Source: Lachnospiraceae bacterium (lineage in GTDB: Bacteria; Bacillota; Clostridia; Lachnospirales; Lachnospiraceae). From it: a stretch of 13,527 nt of DNA. The notes under the pieces were generated by a model. That model worked only from the letters and a program-made list of their open reading frames with translations. It made no database searches and was not told the origin of the DNA. The translations under genes and the position numbers were made by a program. Every line of letters begins with the position of its first letter. The first letter of the stretch is position 1. The stretch lies in the NCBI GenBank assembly GCA_021153185.1, contig JAGKTY010000040.1:1-13527 (forward strand). The letters are read 5' to 3'. Shown here piece by piece: positions 1 to 7,163 of this stretch.

Positions 1-494
1 TACGCCTCATAATATACTGATTTTAAAGCTGAATGTACACCCGTTTCTGCCTTTGTCTCTTTCTCTTGCCACCCTACTCCTTGAGTGTATGTAAGAACTT
101 CTTCCCCTCCCTCATTATATATATGAATCGCAGAACCAGTTCCCTCTCCTTGATATTCAGCCTCATATGGCATCCCAAATAAAATACACAGCCATCTTTT
201 GTCAGCCTCTTGTATTTTTTTCATATCCCCCATATTTCCAGAACTCATTGATTGGTTGAACTTCCCTATCAGTGCCGCCCGATTGGGTGCCACTTTAGCA
301 ACCTCTGATTTCCGTAAGTTCATAAACTCATTTCCCATATATACATTATTTTCTGCATCTTTCCTAGCCAATTCTGTTATTTTCTCTTTTATTGAATCCG
401 TTAGTTTCCACTTGTTTTTATCATCACTTTTTGAAATATATTTATTAGAATTGATAGATACTATCACCCTATTAATGCTATTTGATAAATCCAT
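1..494 (-). CDS. Hypothetical protein, B-family copy 2 (C-terminus cut by window edge)
   Basis: An open minus-strand frame runs without a stop from an ATG at 494 to the left edge, giving at least 164 residues (MDLSNSINRV... to ...SVYYEA). An AAGG about eight bases upstream serves as a ribosome site. I do not recognise the family. It is clearly a diverged paralogue of the protein at 1241-1912: both have an N-terminal helix with KITELARKDA / EIKELARKAA and a C-terminal block with G-x-D/H-IY...EVLTY...GWxxE / KVLTYLSSGYGWACE, followed by a YYEA / YFNEY ending. No signal peptide or membrane segment is seen. It is the last visible gene of a tandem A-B-A-B arrangement behind the LytTR/GHKL regulators. 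Codon use looks slightly more AT-rich than copy 1. Confidence 0.75.
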   Translation of the reverse strand, partial: MDLSNSINRVIVSINSNKYISKSDDKNKWKLTDSIKEKITELARKDAENNVYMGNEFMNLRKSEVAKVAPNRAALIGKFNQSMSSGNMGDMKKIQEADKRWLCILFGMPYEAEYQGEGTGSAIHIYNEGGEEVLTYTQGVGWQEKETKAETGVHSALKSVYYEA

Positions 495-566
495 TTCTAG
501 TACCTTACCTTATCCAAAATCTACAACCTATCCCTTAGCTCCGCAAGCATTATTATGCTGCAGTTT

Positions 567-1127
567 TTAAATACTGACGTCTATTGATTTCTTCACAAAA
601 CTGCTTCCGCTTTTTTCAAGTGTACTTTCAACAGACTCCCTTGTGATTCCATCTAATGCCCTGGACGGAACTGGCTTCCCAATCTCCCACTTTGGATCAG
701 CTTTTCTTGCGGCATCCAAGAACGCCCGCCGATATGCCCGCTCATACTGCTCCATGGTATATCCTGCCGCCAATCGGTCATTTTTTTGTACCTTGTGATA
801 CATATTTGTATACACGTCTGAGCGTTTTGTCGTATCTCCATTCAGGACACCGTTTTCACGCAGAAATTCTTTCTTTGTCTGTTCAAACATCTCATCCTTG
901 CTACTCTCAGGAATGGTGATGATACATTTCCGGCTGCCTGCATTTTCTTCTGTCACCAGAAGTCCCGCCAGTCCTGTCGTCGGATCAATATAATCTCCAT
1001 CCTTGTCGTAACTTTTCATCAGATTTTTAATACCTTGAATATTTCCATACATTGCCCCATTTGCATTTGACATCATCTGTTTTATTGCCGCCTTATATTA
1101 CTTGCTGTTCGTATCAATGCCCGCCCT
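567..1127 (-). pseudogene. Broken A-family gene, copy 2 (5' truncated, internal TAA)
   Basis: The frame 1076-567 (169 aa, MMSNANGAMY... to ...SIDVSI) aligns along its whole length with the A-family gene at 2131-2817; by eye roughly two thirds or more of residues match. Homology continues upstream of 1076 through GIDTNSK-stop-YKAAIKQ. The stop is a TAA at 1100-1098, where the sister copy has CAA (Gln). Homology ends abruptly near 1127, so the N-terminal 50 or so codons are missing. No ribosome site precedes the ATG at 1076, so translation of the remaining ORF is doubtful. Conserved landmarks are YDKDGDYI, IPESSKDEMFEQTKKEF, ENGVxNGDTT, DRLAAGYTM and DGITRESVES. The family function is unknown to me. 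Confidence 0.75.
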
Positions 1128-1240
1128 CTTGCCAGCATAACTACCGCCGAAGCCGCCAGTCATAAAATAATGTTCTTTTTCATATGATACCTCTTCCAAA
1201 AGCTGTTTTAATTATTCCCCAATCTGCCGGATACTCCTAT
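1128..1240 (-). other. Junction segment with a decayed gene start
   Basis: This 113-bp piece lies between the stop of the B gene (1243-1241) and the point near 1127 where A-family homology starts. It contains GGAAGAGG and, after seven bases, an ATG at 1183-1181 reading MKKNIIL then TGA. If that TGA were TGG the frame would continue as a hydrophobic, signal-peptide-like stretch (LAASAVVMLA). It looks like the start of an exported or lipoprotein gene that was later fused to a truncated A gene. This is inference from a very short sequence. Confidence 0.35.
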
Positions 1241-1912
1241 TTATGCTTTCCTGTCAAAAGACGGCTTTTCCTCTAAATAATCCGGCAATTCCCCCAGCTC
1301 CGCCCCTTGACCATTCTTTAGGACGCGGTACTCATTAAAATAAATCCCATAAAACTCCCTTTCTTTTTCCCGTTCAGCCGGAGTCCTTTCACAAGCCCAC
1401 CCGTATCCCGAACTGAGATATGTCAATACCTTTGTGCCCTGGCAATAAATGTCCACGCCATATCCCCCGCTTGTCAGAATCGGGCAGGTCAGCGTTCCGC
1501 CCCCAGCCAGTGTAAACTTCTTTTCGGCAAGACTATCCGTTCTCCCATCCGCCGCCTCCAAAAAATCGAGCAGCGTCAGTTCCCCGCTCCCCTTGCATTT
1601 CAGATTGCCGCCCTGCCCTTTCAGCGCATTTTCAGCCTGTCGATACAATGCCTTCCTGTCGGGTGATACATCGGACATATATTCTGCACACAATTCCGTC
1701 CTCCGCCTATGGATATATTCCAATTCTGCCTTATTTGTAGTATTTGCAGCTTTCCGTGCCAGTTCCTTAATTTCGTCAGTAAACTCTGCCTTTGATTTAC
1801 TGCTTTTCCCGGAACTTGGAATTATAGACCAGTCAGGCGCTTCGCCGCTGCTTAGTGATATACGGTATTTTGTATTGCCAGAATTTACTGTACTTGAAAC
1901 CGAAATTCCCAT
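1241..1912 (-). CDS. Hypothetical protein, B-family copy 1
   Basis: A complete 223-residue protein (MGISVSSTVN... to ...SFDRKA). The ATG at 1912 has a GAGGTGG ribosome site four bases upstream. I do not recognise a named family. Visible features are a polar N-terminus rich in Ser/Thr, a helical charged middle (about 45-95), a segment rich in Gly and hydrophobic residues with GGYGVDIY (about 148-155), and an acidic C-terminus. No membrane segment or signal peptide is present, despite neighbours that look surface-linked. It is paralogous to the partial gene at 1-494. It follows the A-family gene after a 218-bp gap that contains a strong hairpin. The fixed A-then-B order in both units suggests that A and B products act together. 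Confidence 0.8.
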   Translation of the reverse strand: MGISVSSTVNSGNTKYRISLSSGEAPDWSIIPSSGKSSKSKAEFTDEIKELARKAANTTNKAELEYIHRRRTELCAEYMSDVSPDRKALYRQAENALKGQGGNLKCKGSGELTLLDFLEAADGRTDSLAEKKFTLAGGGTLTCPILTSGGYGVDIYCQGTKVLTYLSSGYGWACERTPAEREKEREFYGIYFNEYRVLKNGQGAELGELPDYLEEKPSFDRKA

Positions 1913-2083
1913 GAGTCCACCTCACAATTTATTTTCCTATCTGTGGCTCCTCTGTCGGTCAGAACCACTCCTGCTCCCTTGCAATAAGTCCGAGCAGTTC
2001 ATTGCTTCATGTCTCCTAACTTTCCCTGCCAGACACCTCCTTTGCTGCTCTCCCGCACAGAGCCGCCCCTGCACCCTCGCAGT

Positions 2084-2115
2084 CCGCAGAGGCAAAGTTT
2101 TATGCGCCTCTGCGG
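2084..2115. repeat. Perfect 10-bp stem-loop in the A-B intergenic gap
   Basis: CCGCAGAGGC at 2084-2093 and GCCTCTGCGG at 2106-2115 form a perfect 10-bp inverted repeat around a 12-base loop. No T-run follows on either strand, so it is not a standard terminator. It lies just after the stop of the broken A gene and about 170 bp before the B gene on the same strand. It may be an mRNA stabilising or processing hairpin, or a dispersed palindromic repeat. The surrounding 1913-2130 shows no supportable gene. Confidence 0.7.
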
Positions 2116-2130
2116 GATAGGGTGTAAGGA

Positions 2131-2817
2131 TTATATCTGTATATCTACTGAGGTCAATGAACGTCCTGGTTTCTTCAAATTAGACTCCACAGATTCCCTT
2201 GTAATGCCGTCCAATGCCCCAGATGGAATTGGCTTTCCTATTTCCCATTTAGAATCAGCTTTCCTTGCTGCAGCATAAAATGCATTTCTATATGCCCGCT
2301 CATACTGTTGCATCGTATACCCTGCCGCTAATCGGTCATCCTTCTTCATCTTTCTGTACAGATTGTCATATACGTCTGTGCGCCTCGTCGTATCGCCATT
2401 CGCAACACCATTTTCTTGCAAAAATTCCTTTTTCGTTTGTTCAAACATTTCATCTTTGCTGCTTTCCGGAATGGAAATAATACGTTTCTGGCGACTTGCG
2501 TTTTCATCTGTCAACACAAGTCCGGCAAGTCCGTTTCTAGGGTTGATATAATCGCCGTCTTTATCGTAACATTTCATAGAATTTTTAATACACTGGATAT
2601 TTGTGTACATTGTTCCGTTTCCATTCTACATCATTTCTTTTATTGCCGCCTTATATTGCTTGCTGTTCGTATCAATGCCCGCCGCTCTTAACTGCGCCTG
2701 TACAGAATTGCTGTTTAACTGCGACAACTGAAAGCTGCCTATAGCACTTGCACCTTTTGTGCTTTTTGTTCCAAACATACTTTGAAATAAAAAACTGTAA
2801 TCTGTAATTCTTGACAT
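2131..2817 (-). pseudogene. A-family gene, copy 1, interrupted by one in-frame TAG
   Basis: Two ORFs in the same frame, 2817-2626 (63 aa, MSRITDYSFLFQSMFG... to ...AIKEMM) and 2610-2131 (159 aa, MYTNIQ... to ...SVDIQI), are separated only by a TAG at 2628-2626. Copy 2 at 567-1127 has a sense codon (TCA) there and reads straight through, so the ancestral product was about 228 residues. The 5' part has a full AAGGAGG ribosome site eight bases before the ATG at 2817. The N-terminus is Ser/Gln-rich and probably disordered; the C-terminal part is charged and helical with a YDKDGDYINP segment resembling an EF-hand-like acidic loop. Restarting at 2610, 15 bases after the TAG, is possible but lacks a good ribosome site. 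Family unknown to me; no function assigned. Confidence 0.75.
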
Positions 2818-2871
2818 AACTTCAACCTCCTTGTCAAATTAAATATGAAATCCTTTTCTATTTTTCATTAC

Positions 2872-3255
2872 CTATTTCATGCCAACAAATTTTGCAACCT
2901 CCACATCGAAATAGTCGTCCATATTACTACTGAATCCGGCTGCCTTCCATGCCTGGTCAAATGTTATATTTTGTATATTACTTAAAAAAATAAATGTGGT
3001 ATCTTTTTCAGCATTATTCATTCTTCCAGTAATCTCTAATCGGTATTTATAGGTATAATCATCCGTTTTCCATGTACCATCACTCATTTCATAATGCTTA
3101 ACCATAATAACCGGCTCAGTATTCTCAAATGCCTCTTCCGAATCCGTTTTTTCATAAGTCTTAACGACAGATGGTTCCTTTTGCGAACATCCACACAGAC
3201 AAAACATAGTGCAGACTGCTATCATAATTGACAATACGATCGCTCTCTTTTTCAT
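2872..3255 (-). CDS. Small lipoprotein
   Basis: The frame is open from an ATG at 3288, whose first bases overlap the TGA of the upstream gene. The ATG at 3255 is preferred because AAGGATGAG lies just before it and it begins a classic lipoprotein signal: MKKR, a hydrophobic core (residues 5-19), then LCGC with the lipid-modified cysteine at 23. Cys at the -2 position is unusual. The mature part is about 104 residues, starts SQKEPS, and has an acidic linker and a mixed-strand domain with KHYEMSDGTWKTDDYTYKYRLEITG. No named family is recognised. It should be anchored on the outer face of the membrane. It sits directly downstream of the DUF4885-like gene and 54 bp upstream of the first A gene, so it is probably co-transcribed with both. 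Confidence 0.8.
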   Translation of the reverse strand: MKKRAIVLSIMIAVCTMFCLCGCSQKEPSVVKTYEKTDSEEAFENTEPVIMVKHYEMSDGTWKTDDYTYKYRLEITGRMNNAEKDTTFIFLSNIQNITFDQAWKAAGFSSNMDDYFDVEVAKFVGMK

Positions 3256-3284
3256 ATACGACTCATCCTTGAAATCTACTTTTC

Positions 3285-4247
3285 TCATGCAACATACAGT
3301 CCATTTTTTCCAGAATACATTATATCCATCTGAATATCCGGAATGTTATCCCATCCTTTATCTGCTATAACATCCATCAATCCTCGCACATAATCATTAG
3401 CAGCGCCTTTGAACTCAGTTGCAATAGAGCTGTCTTTACTAATCCCTTCTTTGACTAGCTCCCACGCATCCTTTCCATCCTCTGTATAGAACTTCCCATC
3501 TATTAGCTGTAACTGTGGCAACTCTAATCCTGAATATCTCTTTACATTTTGATAGGCTCTCCATTTCGTAAGCGACTCCTCAGAATACTTTGCACCATTC
3601 TTCAAGCCCCAATAGAAAATATCCCTACTATCATTATTCGATTCCAACAGTTCCTTTATCTTCTGAAGTAATACTTCCGACATATCTCCTGATGCCTGAA
3701 CGAAATAAGAATACGGATTTATCGAAAGGTGAAATGATTGGTTCTCCTCTATATGAATACCATGATTTTGCAAAAAAGAACTAATCTGATTCGAAATAAT
3801 CCTTTGATTTGCCGCTTTCTCATCCATTTTCTGTTCTTCATAGGTTTTAAATTGAACTTTCTCGGATAATCTGGGATCGTTAAAATTACCGCCGCCTATG
3901 GTTCCATAACAAACCGCATTATATTCATTTTCAAACATTGCGTAGCGTTCTGGATCTGTCCACTTTTTCGTATAGGCAAAATCACTGGTTCCAAAATATT
4001 TCTGACTCAGATAAACATGGACTTCTTGTTGCGTCCGGCATCTGGAACGGATAGAAGCTGCTGTACTCGCCAACTCCTCATCAAGATTACGAAGTGCCTT
4101 ATTTTTGTCACTATAAGGGTCTTCATTATTTACATATATCTCATCACCGGTTGCTCTGTCTACCATCTCCTGATATCTGTCCACTACTTCTGTGGGAGAA
4201 TATCTATGGGGATTGTTATAATAATTGTAATATCCAATCTGTGACAT
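3285..4247 (-). CDS. DUF4885-like hypothetical protein
   Basis: A 320-residue protein (MSQIGYYNYY... to ...GKNGLYVA) with a strong GGAGGTG ribosome site five bases before the ATG at 4247. The general look (Tyr-rich N-terminus, YSPTEVVDRYQEM, YLSQKYFGTSDF, MFENEYNAVCYGT, then a C-terminal VRGLMDVIADKGWDNI) recalls the DUF4885 group of Firmicutes proteins, whose function is unknown; this assignment is from memory and tentative. No signal peptide or transmembrane segment is present. It is the first gene after the sensor kinase and is preceded by 20-bp-phased repeats and a possible promoter. It therefore probably heads the regulated operon. Its TGA overlaps an in-frame ATG of the lipoprotein gene. 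Confidence 0.75.
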   Translation of the reverse strand: MSQIGYYNYYNNPHRYSPTEVVDRYQEMVDRATGDEIYVNNEDPYSDKNKALRNLDEELASTAASIRSRCRTQQEVHVYLSQKYFGTSDFAYTKKWTDPERYAMFENEYNAVCYGTIGGGNFNDPRLSEKVQFKTYEEQKMDEKAANQRIISNQISSFLQNHGIHIEENQSFHLSINPYSYFVQASGDMSEVLLQKIKELLESNNDSRDIFYWGLKNGAKYSEESLTKWRAYQNVKRYSGLELPQLQLIDGKFYTEDGKDAWELVKEGISKDSSIATEFKGAANDYVRGLMDVIADKGWDNIPDIQMDIMYSGKNGLYVA

Positions 4248-4285
4248 TGCTTCACCTCCACTTTATCTTTTATTCATACTTATAT

Positions 4286-4357
4286 CACATATCGACCAAA
4301 TTGATTCTCTTACAAATCCCTGTTGCACCTATCGACTATTTGTTGCACCAAATGACC
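4286..4357 (-). promoter_or_regulatory. 20-bp-period direct repeats and putative regulated promoter
   Basis: TGTTGCACC occurs at 4321-4329 and again at 4341-4349, exactly 20 bp apart. CACCTATCGAC at 4326-4336 recurs as CACATATCGAC at 4286-4296, exactly 40 bp away, and CACCAAATGACC at 4346-4357 falls in the same phase. On the transcribed (minus) strand the repeats lie upstream of a TATAAG -10-like hexamer that has no good -35. LytTR regulators usually bind pairs of short direct repeats about two helical turns apart near activator-dependent promoters, so this is a plausible binding region for the regulator encoded upstream. The match to the published LytTR consensus is weak. Confidence 0.5.
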
Positions 4358-4364
4358 ATAACAC

Positions 4365-5654
4365 TTAAAGCATCACCACCGCTTGGAACTTCTCTGAGTC
4401 ACAGGAAATAACAAAGTCTCCGCCGTATTTATCCACAACAGCTTTTACATTCGACAAACCGATGCCATGCATCCCGCCATTGGAATCCAGCACGATGCCG
4501 TCCGTGATTTGTACTTTTTCCACGACAGGATTCTTTACAGAGAGAATTATCTTCCCGTCTTCCTGAACCAGCTTGATATGGATGACGGCTTTCCTCCCCG
4601 CCTTTACGACCTTTAAACACTCACGAATGGCATTGTCCAGAAGGTTGGACAGCAGGATGACCGTTTCCTCCTCGTTCAACCGCATTCCACTCATATCGCC
4701 TACCTTGAATATCATGGAAGTCCCCTGCTCCCTTGCTAAATGAAACTTTTGGTTCAGGACTGCGTTCACGACAGGATGGTTCGTATTGACCGCTGACATC
4801 TCCACCAATATACTCTCCGTCAGCCGCTCCGCAAGCGTGGCGGCTGCCTGCGGGTCACCTTCCTTTATCAGAACCTGTATTGTCCTGATCTGGTTTTTAT
4901 AATCATGCATCTTTCTCCCCTGCCGCTCATATACTGTCTGCATATCCCGGTAATATGCAAGCTGACTTTCTTTCTTCTGATCTGTCAGCGCACTTTCCCG
5001 TAATAGTTCTCCCTTCTCAAGGATGTCCTGCATCAGCTCCATCACAAGGAAATTCATCACAATCAATCCTACTGTGAAGAAAAGGTAGGATGCTTGTACC
5101 TTTTTGTCACTGCTGTAACAGTAATACATGAGCAACATAGCTGTTGCCGTAAACAGCGGCATCATGCCAAACTTCCACCATTCCTTATAAGAAAGCCCCT
5201 CATAGTTGTTCTTTCCTTTCCATATTTTCCTCAAAATAAAAATCAGGCAGATCCAAACCAATTTTGCAGGCAGAATCAGATACGTAAGTTCTGAAACATA
5301 CATTTCATTCTTAATAATCAATATGTTCTCGATTTGTAATGACAGGAGGTCTGCCAAAAATAACATCGAATAATTCAAACTTGAAAAGAAAATGCAATGT
5401 TGCCAGTCTGCCCAATAATACACCTTGCAGAATACTATATAAACCAAAATTGCCAACAACGCCTTGATTCCCATTGAATCAAAGTACTCTCCCAGGAACG
5501 ATACGGTCACAGTAGACAAATACAAAGCAATATACCTGCTCCTCTCCAGACGCTCCATTCTCTTTCTTTCCATAAAGGTATCAAAAAAATACACACTTCC
5601 CCATGTCTCTATCGCCATGAGGAAAAACGAAAGCAACCACATTCCTATTTCCAT
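4365..5654 (-). CDS. GHKL-domain sensor histidine kinase (AgrC-like)
   Basis: A 429-residue membrane kinase. Six or seven hydrophobic segments fill residues 1-210, followed by a coiled-coil linker. The dimerisation/phosphoacceptor motif RKMHDYKNQ has its histidine near 250. The GHKL ATPase shows the N box LLSNLLDNAIREC (about 334-346) and the G box GGMHGIGLSNV (about 393-403). This is the usual layout of AgrC/ComD-type kinases, which sense peptides or other extracellular signals and phosphorylate a LytTR partner. A GTG at 5660 overlaps the regulator's TGA, but the GGGGGA ribosome site sits at the right distance for the ATG at 5654, so that start was chosen. The regulator gene lies directly upstream. 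No AgrB/AgrD-like genes are nearby, so the signal is unknown. Confidence 0.9.
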   Translation of the reverse strand: MEIGMWLLSFFLMAIETWGSVYFFDTFMERKRMERLERSRYIALYLSTVTVSFLGEYFDSMGIKALLAILVYIVFCKVYYWADWQHCIFFSSLNYSMLFLADLLSLQIENILIIKNEMYVSELTYLILPAKLVWICLIFILRKIWKGKNNYEGLSYKEWWKFGMMPLFTATAMLLMYYCYSSDKKVQASYLFFTVGLIVMNFLVMELMQDILEKGELLRESALTDQKKESQLAYYRDMQTVYERQGRKMHDYKNQIRTIQVLIKEGDPQAAATLAERLTESILVEMSAVNTNHPVVNAVLNQKFHLAREQGTSMIFKVGDMSGMRLNEEETVILLSNLLDNAIRECLKVVKAGRKAVIHIKLVQEDGKIILSVKNPVVEKVQITDGIVLDSNGGMHGIGLSNVKAVVDKYGGDFVISCDSEKFQAVVML

Positions 5655-5656
5655 AA

Positions 5657-6364
5657 TCACTCTTCCCCCTTAAACAGCATATACTGCCGCTTTACCTGTG
5701 CATATCTGGACTTCGGAACCGAAATCTCTTTTCCTGTTGTCAGGGTAAGAACATAACTGCTGATTTTCGCAATATAACGCATATTTACAAGAAAGCTTAA
5801 ATGTATCCTTACAAACCCCATGTTTTTTAATTCTGCTTCGAGTTCATCCAACTTTTTATAGATGCTATAACAGCCTTTTTCCGTGTAAAATATATTTTTA
5901 TGTCTGGCTGTCTCAATGTAAATAATGTCATCTGCATGAAGCTTTATCGTTCCCTCCACAAAGGAAAACTCCAAAATCCGGCTGTTTTTCTGAATCTCCA
6001 CGATAAGGTCATCCATGCACTCGCCGATTGTTTCAGCCAGATTATCCTTTAGCAGAAACCGGCTTGCCTTTACCTTATATCCATCCAACGCATAATTCAT
6101 GTATGCAGTAACCAGAACAACGGGAAGTTTCGGATACTCTTCCTTTATTTTCATAGCGGCTTTCAGACCGTCCATATCTTCCATATTGATGTCCAGAAAC
6201 ACAAGCTGGCACTTCTGTAATGCAGATTCATCCTCACAAAGACTGGCTCCTGAATCATACTCAATCATTTCAAAACACTGCTTCTTTTCCTGTGCATAGC
6301 TTTGCAATAGCTCTATTAAAATTTTCCTGTCATTCTGACTATCATCGCAAATAATAATGTTCAT
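5657..6364 (-). CDS. LytTR-family response regulator
   Basis: A 235-residue regulator starting MNIIICDD. The receiver domain (about 1-120) has the acidic pair D7/D8, phosphoacceptor D58 in LVFLDINMEDMDG, the VTA threonine region and a conserved lysine near 106 (FLLKD). The LytTR DNA-binding domain (about 130-235) shows DIIYIETARHKNIFYT and VRIHLSFLVNMRYI. It is the partner of the kinase directly downstream and likely activates the DUF4885-lipoprotein-A-B operon. An ATG at 6373 also opens the frame, but those bases read as TCA-TGG-CAA, Ser-Trp-Gln of a helicase remnant. The native start is therefore the ATG at 6364, which forms an ATGA overlap with the preceding ORF. No independent ribosome site is visible, so expression probably depends on translational coupling. 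Confidence 0.92.
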   Translation of the reverse strand: MNIIICDDSQNDRKILIELLQSYAQEKKQCFEMIEYDSGASLCEDESALQKCQLVFLDINMEDMDGLKAAMKIKEEYPKLPVVLVTAYMNYALDGYKVKASRFLLKDNLAETIGECMDDLIVEIQKNSRILEFSFVEGTIKLHADDIIYIETARHKNIFYTEKGCYSIYKKLDELEAELKNMGFVRIHLSFLVNMRYIAKISSYVLTLTTGKEISVPKSRYAQVKRQYMLFKGEE

Positions 6365-6582
6365 GCTTGCCATGAATAGCTGTCGAAGGTGCCTTCCGTC
6401 ACATACCGGAAAATCTTGACCTTATCTCCCTTTTTTCTTCGATCTAAAGCAAACACCATATGCTCGGTACGTTCAAAATACCCTGTATCTTTTTTCCAAC
6501 TCATTCCACACTTACAATGCTGCAATCCAATAAACTGCTGTTTCATCTTCTTGCCACAGTTGGGACAAATCTTACTTGCCAT
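6361..6582 (-). CDS. Small zinc-ribbon protein fused to a helicase remnant
   Basis: A 73-residue ORF with an AGGAG ribosome site five bases before the ATG at 6582; the previous gene's TAG lies within that leader. Residues 6-25 form a zinc ribbon (CPNC ... CKC). The middle is basic (ERTEHMVFALDRRKKGDKVK). The last 17 residues, IFRYVTEGTFDSYSWQ plus A, strongly resemble the conserved YRYVTEGTFDAYxWQ segment near the C-terminal helicase motifs of the very large SNF2-helicase/methylase proteins of Firmicutes ICEs. The normal continuation (VENKQKFISQ) is missing and the next bases begin the LytTR regulator. I read this as an ICE zinc-ribbon gene whose end was joined to a helicase scrap during rearrangement. 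Whether the fused protein is functional is unknown. Confidence 0.65.
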   Translation of the reverse strand: MASKICPNCGKKMKQQFIGLQHCKCGMSWKKDTGYFERTEHMVFALDRRKKGDKVKIFRYVTEGTFDSYSWQA

Positions 6583-6590
6583 TCCTACTC

Positions 6591-7163
6591 CTATTCCAAA
6601 AGATATATGCTACAGAGCTCCGCATACATCTTGCCATCTTCAAACTTCACATCATCAAGCAATAATGCCTGGAATAACACTTCCCTGACACTCTCTAATT
6701 TTACCATAGCAAGCTCCGCTTCTGAAAGTCCCTCCATCTCTATATTTTCCAAAGCCACCGCTTTTCTTGCGGATAGGCAGTATGTATATAAAGCCATGAT
6801 ATATCTGTCAGACATCACAAAGTCATAGGTGTCCTTGCCTTTATAATTGTATCGGCACTTTTCCAATTCTTCCTCAGATATGGTAAAGAAACATCTTACT
6901 GTTTCCAGATACACCTTCCCCTCATAGTCCGGCTTATACTTCTTTGCCAGCCGCTTAATTGTTGCAAAAATATTATTTCTCTCATAGGTCAGTCTGGTTC
7001 TCTTAAAAACAGCTTTTTTCCCTCGCATATCCATGTAAACATTGTTCCCTATGGTTTTTCCGGCGAATGGCTCATAATCACCAATCCGCAACAGATAGGA
7101 AAGCACCTGTAACAGCTTTTCCTTCGATGTAATCTCATTGTAGCTGTAATCTCCAAACTCCAT
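6591..7163 (-). CDS. ICE-associated hypothetical protein
   Basis: A 190-residue soluble protein starting MEFGDYSYNEITSKEKLLQ. The frame is open further upstream to 7325, but that part is the out-of-phase translation of the preceding gene. The ATG at 7163 is preferred because GGAG lies nine bases before it and the sequence becomes protein-like there. It has conserved-looking blocks (GDYEPFAGKTIG, YMDMRGKKAVFKRTRLTYERNN, ATIKRLAKKY, YIMALYTYCLSARKAVAL, SVREVLFQALLLDD) but no motif that gives a function. It overlaps the upstream ORF by 29 bases and is followed after eight bases by the zinc-ribbon gene, as in a tight operon. The alternative is a frameshift joining it to the upstream ORF into one longer protein. 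Confidence 0.7.
   Translation of the reverse strand: MEFGDYSYNEITSKEKLLQVLSYLLRIGDYEPFAGKTIGNNVYMDMRGKKAVFKRTRLTYERNNIFATIKRLAKKYKPDYEGKVYLETVRCFFTISEEELEKCRYNYKGKDTYDFVMSDRYIMALYTYCLSARKAVALENIEMEGLSEAELAMVKLESVREVLFQALLLDDVKFEDGKMYAELCSIYLLE

Noticed and set aside
199..570. Plus-strand ORF of 123 aa
   Set aside because: It is the reverse strand of the B-family gene at 1-494, which has paralogue support and a ribosome site; the plus ORF has neither.
1449..2120. Plus-strand ORF of 223 aa
   Set aside because: Mostly antisense to the B gene at 1241-1912; low-complexity Ser/Pro/Leu composition typical of a shadow frame.
1..2817. Polymorphic toxin-immunity locus
   Set aside because: The repeated A-B layout fits, but no toxin domain, export signal or immunity fold can be recognised; kept only as a possibility within the tandem-pair finding.
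2842..2871. Promoter TTGACA just before the A gene at 2817
   Set aside because: The TTGACA overlaps the ribosome binding site (TTGACAAGGAGG), so it cannot serve as a -35 for this gene.
6365..6373. Alternative regulator start MASMNII
   Set aside because: These bases encode Ser-Trp-Gln of the helicase remnant in the other frame, so the first three residues are accidental; receiver domains normally begin directly with M-hydrophobic-DD.
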